DNA from: Trichoplusia ni
Taxonomy: Eukaryota > Arthropoda > Insecta > Lepidoptera > Noctuidae
Length of the DNA: 64,000 bases
Reading direction: 5' to 3'
NCBI RefSeq assembly: GCF_003590095.1
Contig: NC_039502.1
Span: forward strand, 4,875,753 to 4,939,752
Every line of letters starts with the position of its first letter. The first letter of the stretch is position 1. The notes under the pieces were generated by a model, which was not told the DNA's origin, made no database searches, and worked only from the letters and a program-made list of their open reading frames with translations. Shown here piece after piece: positions 50,286-62,547 of the stretch. The position numbers were made by a program, and so were the translations under genes.

Positions 50286-50464
50286 AAGATTGGAGGTATT
50301 TAATTCATCCCCATGGAATAATGTCGTAATCTAAAAATCAAAGTTTTACATGAAAAATAAAATACGGTATGTAGCTCATAAATTTTAACCAGGTGTACAT
50401 ACTAACAAGATTTATATACCAAACGACGGCTGTTTTTTTTCTACAATGTAATAACAATCTGTAC

Positions 50465-50737
50465 TCTATACTTATACATAAAGCTTAAGAGTTTGTTTGT
50501 TTGTTTAACGCGCTTATCTCAGGAACTACTGGTCCAAATAGAAAAAATTGGGTTTAATAGACCATTCATCGAAGAAGGTTTTAGGCTATATAACATCACG
50601 CTGCAATGAATAGGAGCGAAGATACAATGAAAAATGTGGCAAAAACGGGGAAAAAATATTCATCTTCAAGGCCAACGTTCGAAAATTCCTAACTTATATC
50701 TTCTAACGACGCGGACGAAGTCGCGGGCAACAGCTAG
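50465..50737 (+). mobile_element. Small non-autonomous Helitron (Lep1-like)
   Basis: TCTATACTTATACATAAAGC to GACGAAGTCGCGGGCAACAG and CTAG, then T. Same family as 15435-15696 with several indels. Confidence 0.9.
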
Positions 50738-52732
50738 TTTAATAACTAAGTTTATAATTAGGTACAATGAGTGCAGAGACGCAGATTATGAGGTGTTTGT
50801 ACTGCGAGGAAACGAATTCCAAAAAACTTTCCAAACTGGTGAAATAATCAATGGTGGGCGGACAATAGACTACCCCTAGAACGGCTTTAACCCCTTTGAC
50901 AGTTATTTCAAGTAGTAAGAATTCCGGATTACAATCAAAGAGAGAGGGGGACGTAAATATAATTTTGTAAGGGATGTTACTGCGGAGATATACAGGGTGG
51001 AAGGAACACCGTACGACGTAATGACTTTAAAATAACGTGTTAATTAATATTAATGAAGTCGCTACCGTCGGAGATTAATATTTATAGATTTAGTCATTTT
51101 TGAGCACGCATTGAATTGGTTACCACGCGATCCTTATGCTCTGCGTACGTACTTACACGAACTGTAATGTGGTAGGAGGGCGACACTCGGCGAAACGATC
51201 GAGACGCGAGCGCATTTTATAAAAAAGGTGTGACGTAACAAATAACAATCACGAAAAAAATGTACCAAACAATTTACACTATTCTGACTTCAATCTGTGT
51301 CTAGTGTATTATTAATTCAAACCTACTCTTACCTTAATCTCGCTCACTTCTAACATTATATGATGGTTCGAAATGTCCTCCATTTACGTGAACACAAATT
51401 TTGGCGCGGCACAAAATCTGCTGCTGAACCAGGGTCAAAAAGTACCGCGTCCGGTAAATGTTCAATGCGAGACTTGCATTGCCACGTGCTTCGCAATAAT
51501 ACATTAGCATGTTGCCATTCTCCCGGGCAGTAAAGACCTATCGGGCTACTAGGCATCGTAATTAAAAAATTACACACAGAACACACTCACTTAATTCACT
51601 TAACACAATAAAATTGTCTGCCTATACGATAATTAGTCCGCGAATTACCCGTTTGCACATGCACATTCGATTAGCGTAAGAAACGAACTGAGTAAAAATA
51701 GGTACTATTTTGAAAAAAGCCGAAGTTTCGGTTTTACCTTTGACTAGTGTTAGAATTAGATACCTATGATCCTTTATCTATAAACTGCATGAGGTCGATG
51801 TGAATATCGTAAAATTATTCTTAATAATAAAGTAGTTAGCTTAAACTTTTCAAATTGATTAATCATAGAAGGTACTTTTGTGTACGAAAATAATTGTTTT
51901 ATGTGACTGGAATAATGATTCAGTAGTTCATGGGTAGATCATGTATATTAGTAACAAAACACTATTTAATTTTAGAAAAAATAAATTATTGTTTATAACA
52001 ACATGTTTTAGAACTACAGAATTCTACTAAATAATTCAACAAAAACAAACTGTTAATAATAAAAGGTTTTAATGAAATTCGTGATAAGTTCATAAACGCT
52101 GAGAAGGTGTTTCTTTTTTTTCTTAACATGGAACCCGTGTAACAAATTAATCGATGTTTAATTTATCCAGTGTCACAGGTACGTCACTCGCCGATACCGA
52201 AGTAGGTGTTTGTCGGCGCGCTGGCGGTGTCGACAAAGGCGGCTAGCGGTGCCTACAAAGCGCGCGGCTTCTTTTAAAGAAATAGTAGGCAGGATTACGA
52301 ATAATGAGTGCGAGTGCGCGCGCAATAGTTGCGCTATCTCTTACGGTTGACGCTCATGTATTGGTTCGATTTTGACGTCACTTTCGGTTAGATTTGCGAG
52401 AGAGCGATAACCGACGAGTTACTTTACGAATCAGCTGATCGGGAGCAGTTTTTAGTGTTTCATTTACATTACCTTTTTCGTGAAAACGGCTTAAAAATGA
52501 CTTTCGTTATAAAACTATTGTTGAAATACGTAGGAAAAATGATTTTGTGACACATACAATTAAAAAAACGCGAAAAAAAAATGCAATTTTCATGAAAAGA
52601 CATGATTCAGTAAACAAATCCAACAATTCCGAATGGTGTTGGGGAACACTTTGTGCATTAATATGACACACATTTAAAAAGTTTGGTTTCCTCTGGCATT
52701 CGTTAATTAGGTAACTATTTACTGAAATGGAA
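50738..52732. other. About 2 kb without a recognised gene
   Basis: Mostly AT-rich with two GC-richer islands (51120-51240 and 52140-52480). A 76-codon minus-strand frame at 51356-51586 has several cysteines but resembles nothing I know. The second island has CG-rich palindromic words (GGCGCGCTGG, GTGCGCGCGC) and could be a promoter or an element end. I cannot support a gene. Confidence 0.35.
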
Positions 52733-52800
52733 TCTATACTAATATACATATAAAGCTGAAGAGTTTGTTTGTTTGTTTAAACGCGCTAATCTCAGGAACT
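52733..52800 (+). mobile_element. Helitron 5' end, cut by the errantivirus LTR
   Basis: TCTATACTAATATACATATAAAG then TTAAACGCGCTAATCTCAGG stops at ...GGAACT where the LTR begins. The rest should lie beyond the other LTR outside the window. Confidence 0.85.
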
Positions 52801-53103
52801 AGTTAGATTTCGGGAGCGGGAAATTGTCCTTTTAAAAATAGAAATAAAAATTAATATTTAAAGAGACGAAATAAGATTTTATTATTTACGACCCGAGCTC
52901 ACAGAGTTTGATGTAAGACTGCTTAATTAAAACATATTTATTAATTAATTCTAATACAATAGAAACTTAAGACTATCTTACGGACTATAGTTACAATAAC
53001 AAGTCGCCCGGGCGGGCCGACTGATAAGAAAAGTGCTGCGTTGGGCTCTACCGCAGCGTGAGAGCTTAAGGCTCTGCTACACTGATGGGTTAGGAATATA
53101 ACT
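52801..53103 (-). repeat. 3' LTR of the errantivirus-like element
   Basis: 303 bp, AGTTATATTCC to CGAAATCTAACT on the minus strand. The polypurine tract AAGGGGGGAGG (53104-53114, minus) lies directly inside. Confidence 0.85.
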
Positions 53104-53234
53104 CCTCCCCCCTTGGACCGAAGTTATCGGAAAAGCAGCGTTTTTCCGAGAACTTCGTAAAGTCCCTTGAACAAGATGTTACATACTGAATATATATGAT
53201 TACAATTAAATCACTTAAACTGAGAATAATGGAG

Positions 53235-54895
53235 TTAACCCACTAATAATAAGGGTCTCTGATTAACTCTATTTTCCTCCAGGTGTGCCGGATTGTTTTC
53301 AATTTCTTTAGAATGACAATCCTGTTTCTTACAAAGATTTGCTTTTATTACAGAAGAGTACTTATACAGAATTACGACTAATGACAATAAAATGACGATC
53401 GCGTACAACGAGTAAATGGCGACACTATTTGTTTCACTTGTTTCACTTTTTACACTGGTTACACTTTTCTTCAGTATGTAGTTCAGATGTCGAATATCAT
53501 CCAATTTAACTCCTTTTAGGTCTACAGGTTCCATATCTACAGCATCTGAGGTTTGTTCCCGTAAATCAGGTAAGTTAATGATGGGCATAGGCATATATCT
53601 CGTCTGTAGGGAGTAAGAACGCCGCCTTTGGATTTGGATAGTGTCTATGGAGACATCGCATTGCTCTCCTATGGTTATAATGTATGTTCCCCGTATACGC
53701 TCCTTTGTATCGTCATTGTCACAAGTTTGAGATATGAGTTTATAATATTTGGAATATACTATCCAACTATTTGGCAATTCTTTCGATTTTCAGGTTTTCA
53801 GACTCTACCTGGCGTGATGAACAACGTGAGAGGTTATGGTGATACTTCATGAGTTGTTCGATACAGGTTTCCTCCGCATTTTGAACCAGTTTATTTTCAG
53901 AGCAAAGGTATTCTTTAGCTGTAATCTCCTGGCACGGTTGCTCGATCGGGCGGTATCGAACACCTTCTACTAATAGGTAAGGAAATTCAGGAATAACAAT
54001 AAAGGTATGATTACTGGAATCGTTGGACATAGGAAGGGAGTACAATTTATAATAATTATAAGTAACATTATCAATAAGTGGAACTTCTATAATAAACGTT
54101 ATTTCGTTATGCTTAAGGTAAGATTTTACAGATAATGATTCCTCTATATTCATTAAATTTTGTTCATTTGCAGAATACATTAAATTATCATATTTGCCAA
54201 TATGTTTCAACAAATTTAATAATTCAGCAGAATTAATAACAGACTTATGTAAAACGGACACTTTACTAAATGCTAAGGCTGTTTCTATTTCACTTAGTTT
54301 TATATAGATAGTTCTAAAGTTTACTATAAATTGATTAAGTAATCCAAATACAAAGGTCATATAGACGGAATGATTTTCTTTCCCAGTAAGGTCTTTTACA
54401 AGATTTTCAATTAGTTTTATGCGTGCATTAATTTTCTTAGTATTTTCGTCGATTGTTTCGGTAGAGTTCAGAAAGTGATCCAACATTTCAGATATCACAG
54501 TAAATTTATTAGAAATTGCTTGTTCTCTGGTTTGAATGTTACTAATTATGTCGTCATACCTAACTGCATCTTCATGATCAAGGTTTCCTGTTATAATTTT
54601 GATTATAGAGCCTAAAGGATTTATTAACCCACGTTTGTATCTTTTGGAAGGGATTAATTCTCGTAATTTTTCTAGAGTCTCATTTCGAATATACTCTACC
54701 TGTGTTTTAAGGCTCATGAACTCATCCGCGTATGATTTATTCGGGTGTATCATTTTACTGAATTCAGAATATTTTTGGACATTGAAAGAAAGATCGGTAC
54801 TGATGCCTGTAAGGTTGAATATTTTAACTATTGACCATTTATCATGCTGTATAAACGCCTAACCTAACTTCACCGGGAGAATACCAGGGTTTTGA
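53235..54895 (-). pseudogene. env: Envelope gene of the errantivirus-like element, broken
   Basis: A baculovirus F-type Env. Near the start a PGILPVKLG block is followed by an in-frame stop. Then come a furin-type site KRYKR and a GLINPLGSIIKIITGN fusion-peptide region (54650-54590), long helical segments and paired cysteines. The frame changes at about 53770. The C-terminal piece has a membrane anchor (VAIYSLYAIVILLSLVVILY) and a basic tail, ending at 53235. The layout parallels the intact env at 22885-24582, but the two differ clearly in sequence. Confidence 0.85.
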
Positions 54896-56156
54896 TTAAT
54901 CTTTACTGCTTGAAAGGCCTGGTTTGGGGGATGCTGGTTTGGAAGAGCTTGGTTCGTCGTTGTCCATATCACCAGGAGTAAACACCACCTGTGGAGGACG
55001 TTTTATATTTTTAATTGGAACTTTTGTGTCCCTATCTTTAAGTTTTATTGGAACAATATTGCGTTCTATCTGTCCAGTTACGACAGCATTTTGGAACCTA
55101 GGCTTGTCCTTGGCTTGTCTTTTGTTAACAGCTTTAGCAAAAATTGTTTGTCCTGATTCTAAAGCTGGTCCTGATTCGCCGCCTCGCTTATTTTTAATGT
55201 TTTCTTTTTGGGTTTTTAACTTTTCTGAAAGATATTTATAAAGTGATTGGGTTCTTTTCTTATGGTCTTTAATTAATTGTTGTTTGTAGGCTTTGTCAAA
55301 TTCAGAGTCAAATGTGGAATTTAATTCGGTGTGACCAAATACAACTTCGAATGGTGATAAATCTGTAGCGCTGTGAATAGTATTATTGTAAGCCATAACG
55401 GAATATGTCATTACAGATGCTGCATCTGTAAATTTTCTTTCATATTTTGCCAATCGGTACAGTTCTATTATTGTGGAGTGAAAACGTTCTATCAATCCCA
55501 TAGAATTCGGGTTATTGGGTGTACCTATGTGTAATTTAATTATATAAATCTGTCAGTTCTTTTAGCAATTCGTTGTTGAACTCAGTTCCAGGATCTGAAC
55601 TTATTTTCTGAGGAATACCGTAAAAGGAAAAGTATTTCATAAGTGCTCTAACCACTTCTGGTGTTGACCGTGAAGGAATTTCTATGGCTTGTCCCAATTT
55701 ACTGAAGGCGTCAATTAAGGTCAAATAGTATTTGGATTCTATCGTAAACAAATCGATAAAGATTTCTTGAAATGGTGCATTTTGCGTCTGTGTTAGTTGG
55801 AGTACCGGTTTGATAGGTCTTCTATCGTATTTAGAAGTTTTACATTGTTCACAGAAATTTATGATGGCGGAAACGGTTTCGTTCATATTTTGCCAATGAT
55901 AAGTACGTCGGATTCGTTTGATAGTTTCTGTAATACCGCGGTGGCAGGTCTTGCCTTCATGTAGCTTAACCACAATAGCTCTTTGTTCCTGTTCATCCTC
56001 AATATAAACTACACGCTCAGTACATTCGTAGAAGTTAACCATATCCTTTTTAAATAACGAAACAATAATATTACTGAAATCTTTTCTATGTTCAGGATTC
56101 TCAAAGTAAATGAAGTATTTAGTTTTCGGCTTTATATAATTCTTTAATAAGTTCAA
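54896..56156 (-). pseudogene. Integrase of the errantivirus-like element
   Basis: The zinc finger H-x-GITETIKRIRRTYHW ... CEQCKTSK is followed by the core with IFIDLFTIESKYY (first Asp), KISSDPGTEFNNE (second Asp) and MGLIERFHSTIIEL (Glu). The C-terminal domain has SGQTIFAKAVNKR and ends in a Ser/Pro-rich tail. A frame break at about 55520 splits the core between the second Asp and the Glu. Confidence 0.85.
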
Positions 56157-57908
56157 GGTTGTGTAGGGGCAGAAATACCTCCAATACTTTTTGTTTGTCC
56201 CTAGATATATCTTTCACCTGGGTTTCATTACGGAACCAGCTAAAAATAAGTATCTGGTTTGGCTTTGTATCTATTGCTTCGTTTAGGATAGGTATTCCGT
56301 GAGATTCAAGATCTTTAGCCGAATGAATTGTTTGAGTAGAAGTAGATTCAGATGGTATGGGATAATTTGATGGTTGTTCAACCGTATCTATGTCTGAAAT
56401 CGTTATAGGACTAGCTGTCGCCGTTCTTTCGGAGTCAGATATTGAAATAGTCTTAGAGTCGTCAGTACTTCGTCGTTTTGAAATGTCAGTAATTTGTTTA
56501 GTCACGTCTTCCAAATAGCTTTGGAGTCTTTTTTCTTTCTCGTCTACGTTAACAACCATTGAGCTATCGTCGGGTTCATCGGCTCCTAATGCGTTAAGTT
56601 TAATGCGAGATAACGCGTCTGCGTTCACGTTCTGTTTCCCATTTTTATATATGACACAAAAGTCATACTCTTGCAAGCGCAAACGCCAACGTGTTAACTT
56701 GCTATTAGGTTCTTTAAGTTGGTATAGCCAAACTAACGGTCTGTGGTCAGTGTAAATGTCGAATTTATGTCCATATAAATACGGTCGGAAATGTTTCGTG
56801 GCCCATATGATTGCTAGCAACTCGCGTTCTATAGTACTATATCTTTTTTCGGTATCCGTCAAGGTCCTGCTGGCATAGGCTATCGGCTTGTCACCGCCTA
56901 TAGGGCCTTGTGATAATACAGCGCCAATTGCTACTTCGGACGCGTCGGTTGTTAATACAAACGGTTTAGTCATGTCAGGGTATTGTAAGATTGGAGCATT
57001 AATAAGAAGTTCTTTACATTTTTCGAAAGATTCAGTATACTTTTGATCGATAACTACTTTCTTACCCTTTTTAAGACAGGCTGTCAATGGCTGCGTAATT
57101 TTGGAGAAGTCTTTGATAAACCGTCTATAGTAACCCACGAAGCCTAAGAATCGTTTTATTTCTGTCTGTGTCTGTGGCATGGGGTACTTGAAAACTGCTT
57201 GTATTTTGTCATTGTTAGGTCGAAGTCCGTCTTTAGTCAGTGTATGTCCTAAGTACTGCACTTCCCTACGTAAAAACTCGGACTTATCCAACTGGACCTT
57301 CAGATTCGTTTCACGAAGTCTGTCGAACACGGCACGTAACTTTTTAATATGCTCTACTAATCCGTTTGAATATATAAGTATATCGTCTAAATATACTAGG
57401 CAATGTATACCTTGCAACCCTCTTAACACGCTATCCATCGTGCGTTGGAAAGTCGCCGGTGCTGTTTTCAGGCCAAATGGCATACGGAGAAATTCGTAAT
57501 AACCGTTTTGGGTTGAGAAAGCTGTTTTCTCAGTGTCAAAAATTTCAATTTGGTGGAAACCGGAAGCTAAATCTAACGTTGTAAAATAATTGCTTTTACC
57601 AAGTTTGTCAAGCAAGTCGCATATGTTGGGAAGTGGATACTTATCGTCGATCGTTATGTCATTGAGTCGGCGATAGTCTATAACCATTCTATATTTCACC
57701 TTACCGGAAGCATCTGCCTTTTTGGGAACCAAATGTACAGGGGCACTCCATGGCGAATGTGATTCCTGAATCACATTGTCCTTGAGGAGCTTTTCGACCT
57801 GACGTTTGATTTCCTCAGCTTGTGCTGGTGCTTGTCTGTATGGTTTAATATAAATCGGGTCCTAATATGATGTTTTACCTGATTTGTAAAGGTCAAGGGC
57901 AACTCTTC
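56119..57908 (-). pseudogene. RT and RNase H of the errantivirus-like element
   Basis: Blocks: SPWSAPVHLVPKK, YRMVIDYRRLNDITIDDKYP, TTLDLASGFHQIEI, MPFGLKTAPATFQRTM, the catalytic box CLVYLDDILIYSN, FLGFVGYYRRFIKDFSKI, RNase H LTTDASEVAIGAVLSQ, ERELLAIIWATKHFRPYL, TDHRPLVWLY and NVNADALSRI. The frame is open from 57774 to 56119 and is broken upstream of 57774 by an indel near 57860, just inside the LINE insertion point. Confidence 0.9.
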
Positions 57909-57913
57909 CGCAA

Positions 57914-60900
57914 ACCAGCACGGACTAGAGATCCTGAACTGCGGCGGCGTGCCAACTTTTCAGACTGTAAGGGGCAATAGAGTGTTCAGCAGTGTAGTCG
58001 ACGTCACCTTCTGCTCCCCCGATCTGCTAGGAGGGGAGGAGGGGTGGAGGGTGGTAGAAGACGCTGTCAGCTCTGATCACAACTGCATCACGTTTACCCT
58101 AAGGAAAGAGGGGTTAAGAGACAAGCCGAAAGCAAGCACGACAAGAAAATACAACACCAGGGAAGCGAATTGGCAATCTTTTATTGAAAAGATCTCCCAA
58201 TTCAAGACGGAGAAAAGTCTCGACACCCTAAGTATGGAAAGGGCAACAACAAAAGAAGTGTTAGAGGGTATGATTAATAAATATGATGCAGTGGTGATCG
58301 AAGCATGTGAGGAGGTGCTTCCTAAAATAAAGGATAAGAAAAGATCAGAGATCCCTTGGTGGACCAAGGAATTGGAAGATATGAAAAAGAAAACACTTAC
58401 CTTAAAGCGCCGAATCCGCTGTGCAGCACCTGGCAGGAGGGACGCCGTCGTGGACAGGTATCTGAAACAGAAAGAAAATTATGAGAATCATCATTGGCCT
58501 AGCCTTTTCCCAACTATGTTGGGGTCGGCTAACCAGTCCAACCGGTTTCAGCTGAGTACCTGTGTTTTACAAGGAGCGACTGCCTATCTGACCTCCTCAA
58601 CCCAGTTACCTGGGCAACACGACACCCCTTGGTTAGACTGGCTGTCAGACTTTTTCAAGCTTCTGACTACCTGTAACGACTATCAAAGATGTAGGAATAA
58701 CAGCCGGGACCCACAATTTAACGTGCCTTCCGATACACGGAGGAACTCGCTATGACACAGATGGTCACCCATCTACGGACCAACCGCGTCAAGCATAGCT
58801 TAACCTGTGAGCGTTTCACTTATGCGGTTATAGCTTAGCCACGAGCTAAGATAAGATATTATGAGAATGAGGTGAGGAAAACTAAAATTAGCAGCTGGAA
58901 GGAGTTCTGTGGAAGACAAGAAAGAGAAGGAATGTGGGATGGGATATATAGGATTCTCAGGAAAGTGACCAGAAAACAGGAGGACGAGATGATGGTGAAG
59001 AACGATAGAGTACTGTCTCCAAAAGAATCGGTCACCGAGTTGGCAGGTGCATTCTTCCCCAGCGATGATAACCAAACCGACTCAGAGTATCATCGAGAAA
59101 TAAGAAGGGCCGCACAGCAGGTAAACAGCCAGGACCGGGAAGAGGAACAACAACAAGACCCTCCCTTTACCAAGGAGGAACTGCTGAACGCCGCGAGAGC
59201 CTTCAACCCGAAGAAGGCACCTGGGGGGGATGGAGTGACCGCGGATATCGTCCGAGTGCTCGTCGAGGAAGACACGGACTTCCACTTGGCGATGGCCAAT
59301 AGGTGTCTGGAATTGGGTCTCTTCCCCACCATCTGGAAGGAGGCCACAGTGGTGGTGCTAAGGAAGCCGGATAAAGAAAACTACAACACAACTAAGTCCC
59401 ATAGACCCATAGGCCTCCTCCCGGTGATGGGGAAGCTACTCGAGAGGATGATTGTTGGTCGTCTGAAGTGGCACCTGGTCCCTCGACTGAGCTCGAGACA
59501 GTACGGGTTTGTACCACAGAAGTGCACGGAGGACTCCCTCTATGATCTGATGGAACACATACGCGATAAGCTGAAACAAAAATTAATAATTACCATGGTT
59601 TCATTGGACATAGAGGGGGCCTTCGACAGCGCATGGTGGCCCGCCATCAGATTGAGACTGACAGAGGAAAGGTGTCCTATAAATATACGCAGGATATTGG
59701 ACAGCTACCTAACGGATAGGAAGGTAAAATTAGGTATGCGGGAGAGGAACTGGAAAGACCACCACAAAAGGATGTGTGCAGGGCTCGATCGGGGGACCCA
59801 TATTGTGGAACCTCCTGATTGACCCCTTGTTGAAGGACCTGGAGCGAAGAGGCCACCACGCACAAGCCTTCGCTGACGACGTTGTGCTAGTCTTTAGCGG
59901 AGAAACGTCGGACATAAACAACAGCGCCAGAAACGCACTCGACTATGTTCGGGAGTGGGGTGTCAAAAATAAACTGAAGTTTGCACCACAAAAAACTAAA
60001 GCCATGGTCATAACAAACAGGTTGAAGTTTGACACCCCACGCCTGAGCATGGGAGGAGTCGATATAAACATGGATCGCGAAATAAAGTTGCTGGGTCTAA
60101 CAATCGACGACAGGCTAACCTTCAACAAGCACATAACACTCACCTGCAAGAAAGCTCTCACCATCCAGCAACATTTAACAAGAGCGGCTAAAATAACGTG
60201 GGGGTTGAATCCGGAGATAGTTAAAACCATATACACCGCTGCTGTGGAGCCAATTCTAATGTATGCAGCCGGGGCCTGGGCGAAGTCTGCTGCAAAGCTG
60301 ATGTCGAGAAAACAGCTCAACACCGTGCAAAGGGGCTTCGCTCAGAAAATATGCCGGGCTTATAGAACGGTCTCTTTGAACTCTGCACTTGCATTAACAG
60401 GCATGCTTCCTCTCGACCTCCGTATCAAAGAGGCGGCCACAATCTTCGAAATTAGAAGGGGAAAAAGATGCACGCTTACGGAGATAGGGAGGTCGAGAGA
60501 GAGGTAGATTTTGCCAATACAACACACCCAGCACACAGACCACACCTACAATATAAACACCTGGAGAGCCAGGAGCAGATCGAAAACCTGAGTGACTTGG
60601 ATATAAAATTTATACGGACGGCAGCGGACTCGAGGGCAAGGTTGGAGCGGCGTTTTCCTTATGGAGAAACGAGCTCGAAACTGAGTCCAAAAAGTTTAAG
60701 CTGTCGTCCCACTGCACAGTTTACCAAGCCGAGCTCCTGGCTCTCCGATATGCAACAGAGGCGGCCCGAGTAAAACCTGGATATTCCTTTGGAATATTCA
60801 GTGACTCAAGGGCTGCCCTGGACACCATATGCAGCAGTGAGACGAGGCACCCGCTTGCGAAGCAGGCACAAGATGACCTATGCCATGCTGTGCACGCGGG

Positions 60901-61435
60901 AAAGACAGTCTCACTGTACTGGGTAAAAGCCCATGTAGGAATTATAGGGAACGAACGCGCGGATGAATTGGCAAAGCAGGCTGCACTGCGCATAAAAACA
61001 AAACCGGCATACGACCAGTGTCCGATTTCATTCATGAAGAGGCAGATCCGAGGAGATACCCTTCATGAATGGAATCGGAGATACACAGAAGGAACCACAG
61101 CATCCGGCACGAAACTGTTTTTGCCGGACATATACATTGCACATAAATTCATAAAGGCGACAACCCCGGACATCCTCGTCACACAGCTACTCACGGGGCA
61201 CGGCGGTTTCTCGGAATATTTGAATCGCTTCAAGTGCAAAGAGAACCCGTCGTGCGTCTGTGACCCGGATGTCTTAGAAACGGTTGTCCATCTCATAACC
61301 GAGTGCCCGGCACATTGTAGAGACCGACAAGACGCGGAGGCGAGAATGGGAGTCGCAATAAACATTGATAGCTTGGGTCAGCTCATCCGTCATAAAGGTA
61401 CAAAACAAGCATTCATAGAATACTGTACAAAATAA
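57914..61435 (+). pseudogene. LINE ORF2: endonuclease end, RT, RNase H, zinc motif
   Basis: Endonuclease end: SSVVDVTFCSPDL and SSDHNCITFTL. After the inserted repeat, RT: NPKKAPGGDGVTADIV, SHRPIGLLPVMGKLLERMI, SLDIEGAFDSAWW (motif A); a frameshift near 59770; then GSIGGPILWNLLIDPLL and QAFADDVVLVFSG (catalytic box). A second frame change near 60500 leads to RNase H with YQAELLALRYATEA, FGIFSDSRAALD and WVKAHVGIIGNERADELA. C-terminal zinc motif CKENPSCVCDPDVLETVVHL with ECPAHC, ending at 61435. RNase H together with this zinc motif fits the R1/LOA/I group. Confidence 0.9.
58489..58857 (+). repeat. SINE-like interspersed repeat
   Basis: Begins CATCATTGGCCTAGCC and ends GAGCTAAGATAAGAT, flanked by an 11-bp duplication ATTATGAGAAT (58478-58488 and 58858-58868). 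Internal blocks include CTACCTGTAACGACTATC and CAGCCGGGACCCACAATTTA. I recall this as a frequent lepidopteran repeat; no pol III boxes are evident. Confidence 0.85.
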
Positions 61436-61706
61436 TAAAGATAGTTAATCAAAGAAATAAATAAATGTTATGATGTTATTTTGAAACACAAATAGTAATA
61501 GAAAAAGGAAAGCACAGTAAAATGTAAAATTAGAAAATAAATATACAGAAATTGTATAATTGTAACTTAAAAGTGTAAAGATAAGAAATAAGAATCTGAA
61601 AAGAAAGAAAAAGAAACAAAATAAAAGAAATTACAAAAAAGGAAAAGAACACCCTAACCTGTAAAAAAGTGAAACAGGAATACTACGTAAAAGAGCTCAT
61701 AAATGT

Positions 61707-61728
61707 CCCTGGCAATTACTCGCCAGGG
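61707..61728 (+). other. 3'-end hairpin of the LINE
   Basis: CCCTGGC, an 8-base loop, then GCCAGGG: a perfect 7-bp stem 12 bases before the poly(A). RTs of several LINE families recognise 3' stem-loops of this kind. Confidence 0.7.
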
Positions 61729-61769
61729 GAATATGCATAAAAAAAAAAAAAAAAAAAGGGCAACTCTTC

Positions 61770-62547
61770 ACAATAAAATATATCCTTGTATTCTTCGCAT
61801 AATTTATTTATTGCGTCACGTTCCTCGTGGTTTAAGTGGTCTAGTCGTAATTTCGATAAATTGTCTGTCAATAGTGAGTCAATCTCAACGTCTGTCAAGT
61901 CAGTTGTGGTATTTACTATACACTCATCATTATGGAATTCGGTAACCTTGAAAGGGGCTATGATGGTCAGTTTCATTCCAAGGTCAGTTGTGTTCTGTAT
62001 GACAGTGGAGGCAAAATAGTTTTCGCATTTAACTATTGCAGCTGGCATTCGGACGCCATCCCGAAAACTGCTTGTAATCTAAAACTGCAAGGCCATCTTT
62101 CTGATTCACAGGAAGTCTCACTCGATGTTCCGTGCGCGGATCTAACTGAAATTCAAGGTCAGCGTTATATACTATGGGGATGTTAACGCCGTTTGTTTTT
62201 AGTGTCTTGTCCTTCAAACATATGTCAGCGCTAAGTCGAGACATAAGGTCCATTCCAATCAGTCCATCATACCTACTGTCAACATTATATATATAAAATT
62301 TATGGTAGCCACTATCGTTAAAAATCGAGAAAAGAGGAACGTTAACCACTTCATGATGAATACTAGAAGCATGTGTACTTGTGACTGTAAATGGTTCATA
62401 TTGTTTTGATTCAGCGAAATATTCTTCAGCTTTTTCGGGGCTTATGAAGTACCTCGTGCTTCCTGTATCCAACATAAATTTACCATCTATATCGGGGATA
62501 TATATATAAGGGTGTCTTAAGTTAGCGTCATAATTAAGCTCAATCAT
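61770..62547 (-). pseudogene. Protease and pol N-terminus of the errantivirus-like element
   Basis: The minus strand starts near the gag end with DGKFMLDTGSTRYFI (aspartic protease DTGS) and GLIGMDLMSRL (the flap/ILG-type motif region). A frame change occurs near 62040. The pre-RT segment then runs HLNHEERDAINKLCEEYKDI to the LINE insertion at 61769. Confidence 0.85.

Larger units (their letters stand above)
57909..61755 (+). mobile_element. 5'-truncated R1/I-group LINE with poly(A) tail
   Basis: Flanked by a perfect 14-bp target duplication AAGGGCAACTCTTC (57895-57908 and 61756-61769). It starts inside the endonuclease and ends with a hairpin and poly(A). It carries RT, RNase H and a Cys/His zinc motif. 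A 369-bp repeat is inserted at 58489-58857. It entered the errantivirus after that element had integrated. Confidence 0.95.

Noticed and set aside
51356..51586. 76-codon cysteine-containing minus-strand ORF
   Set aside because: No motif, no context and no partner exon; likely chance.
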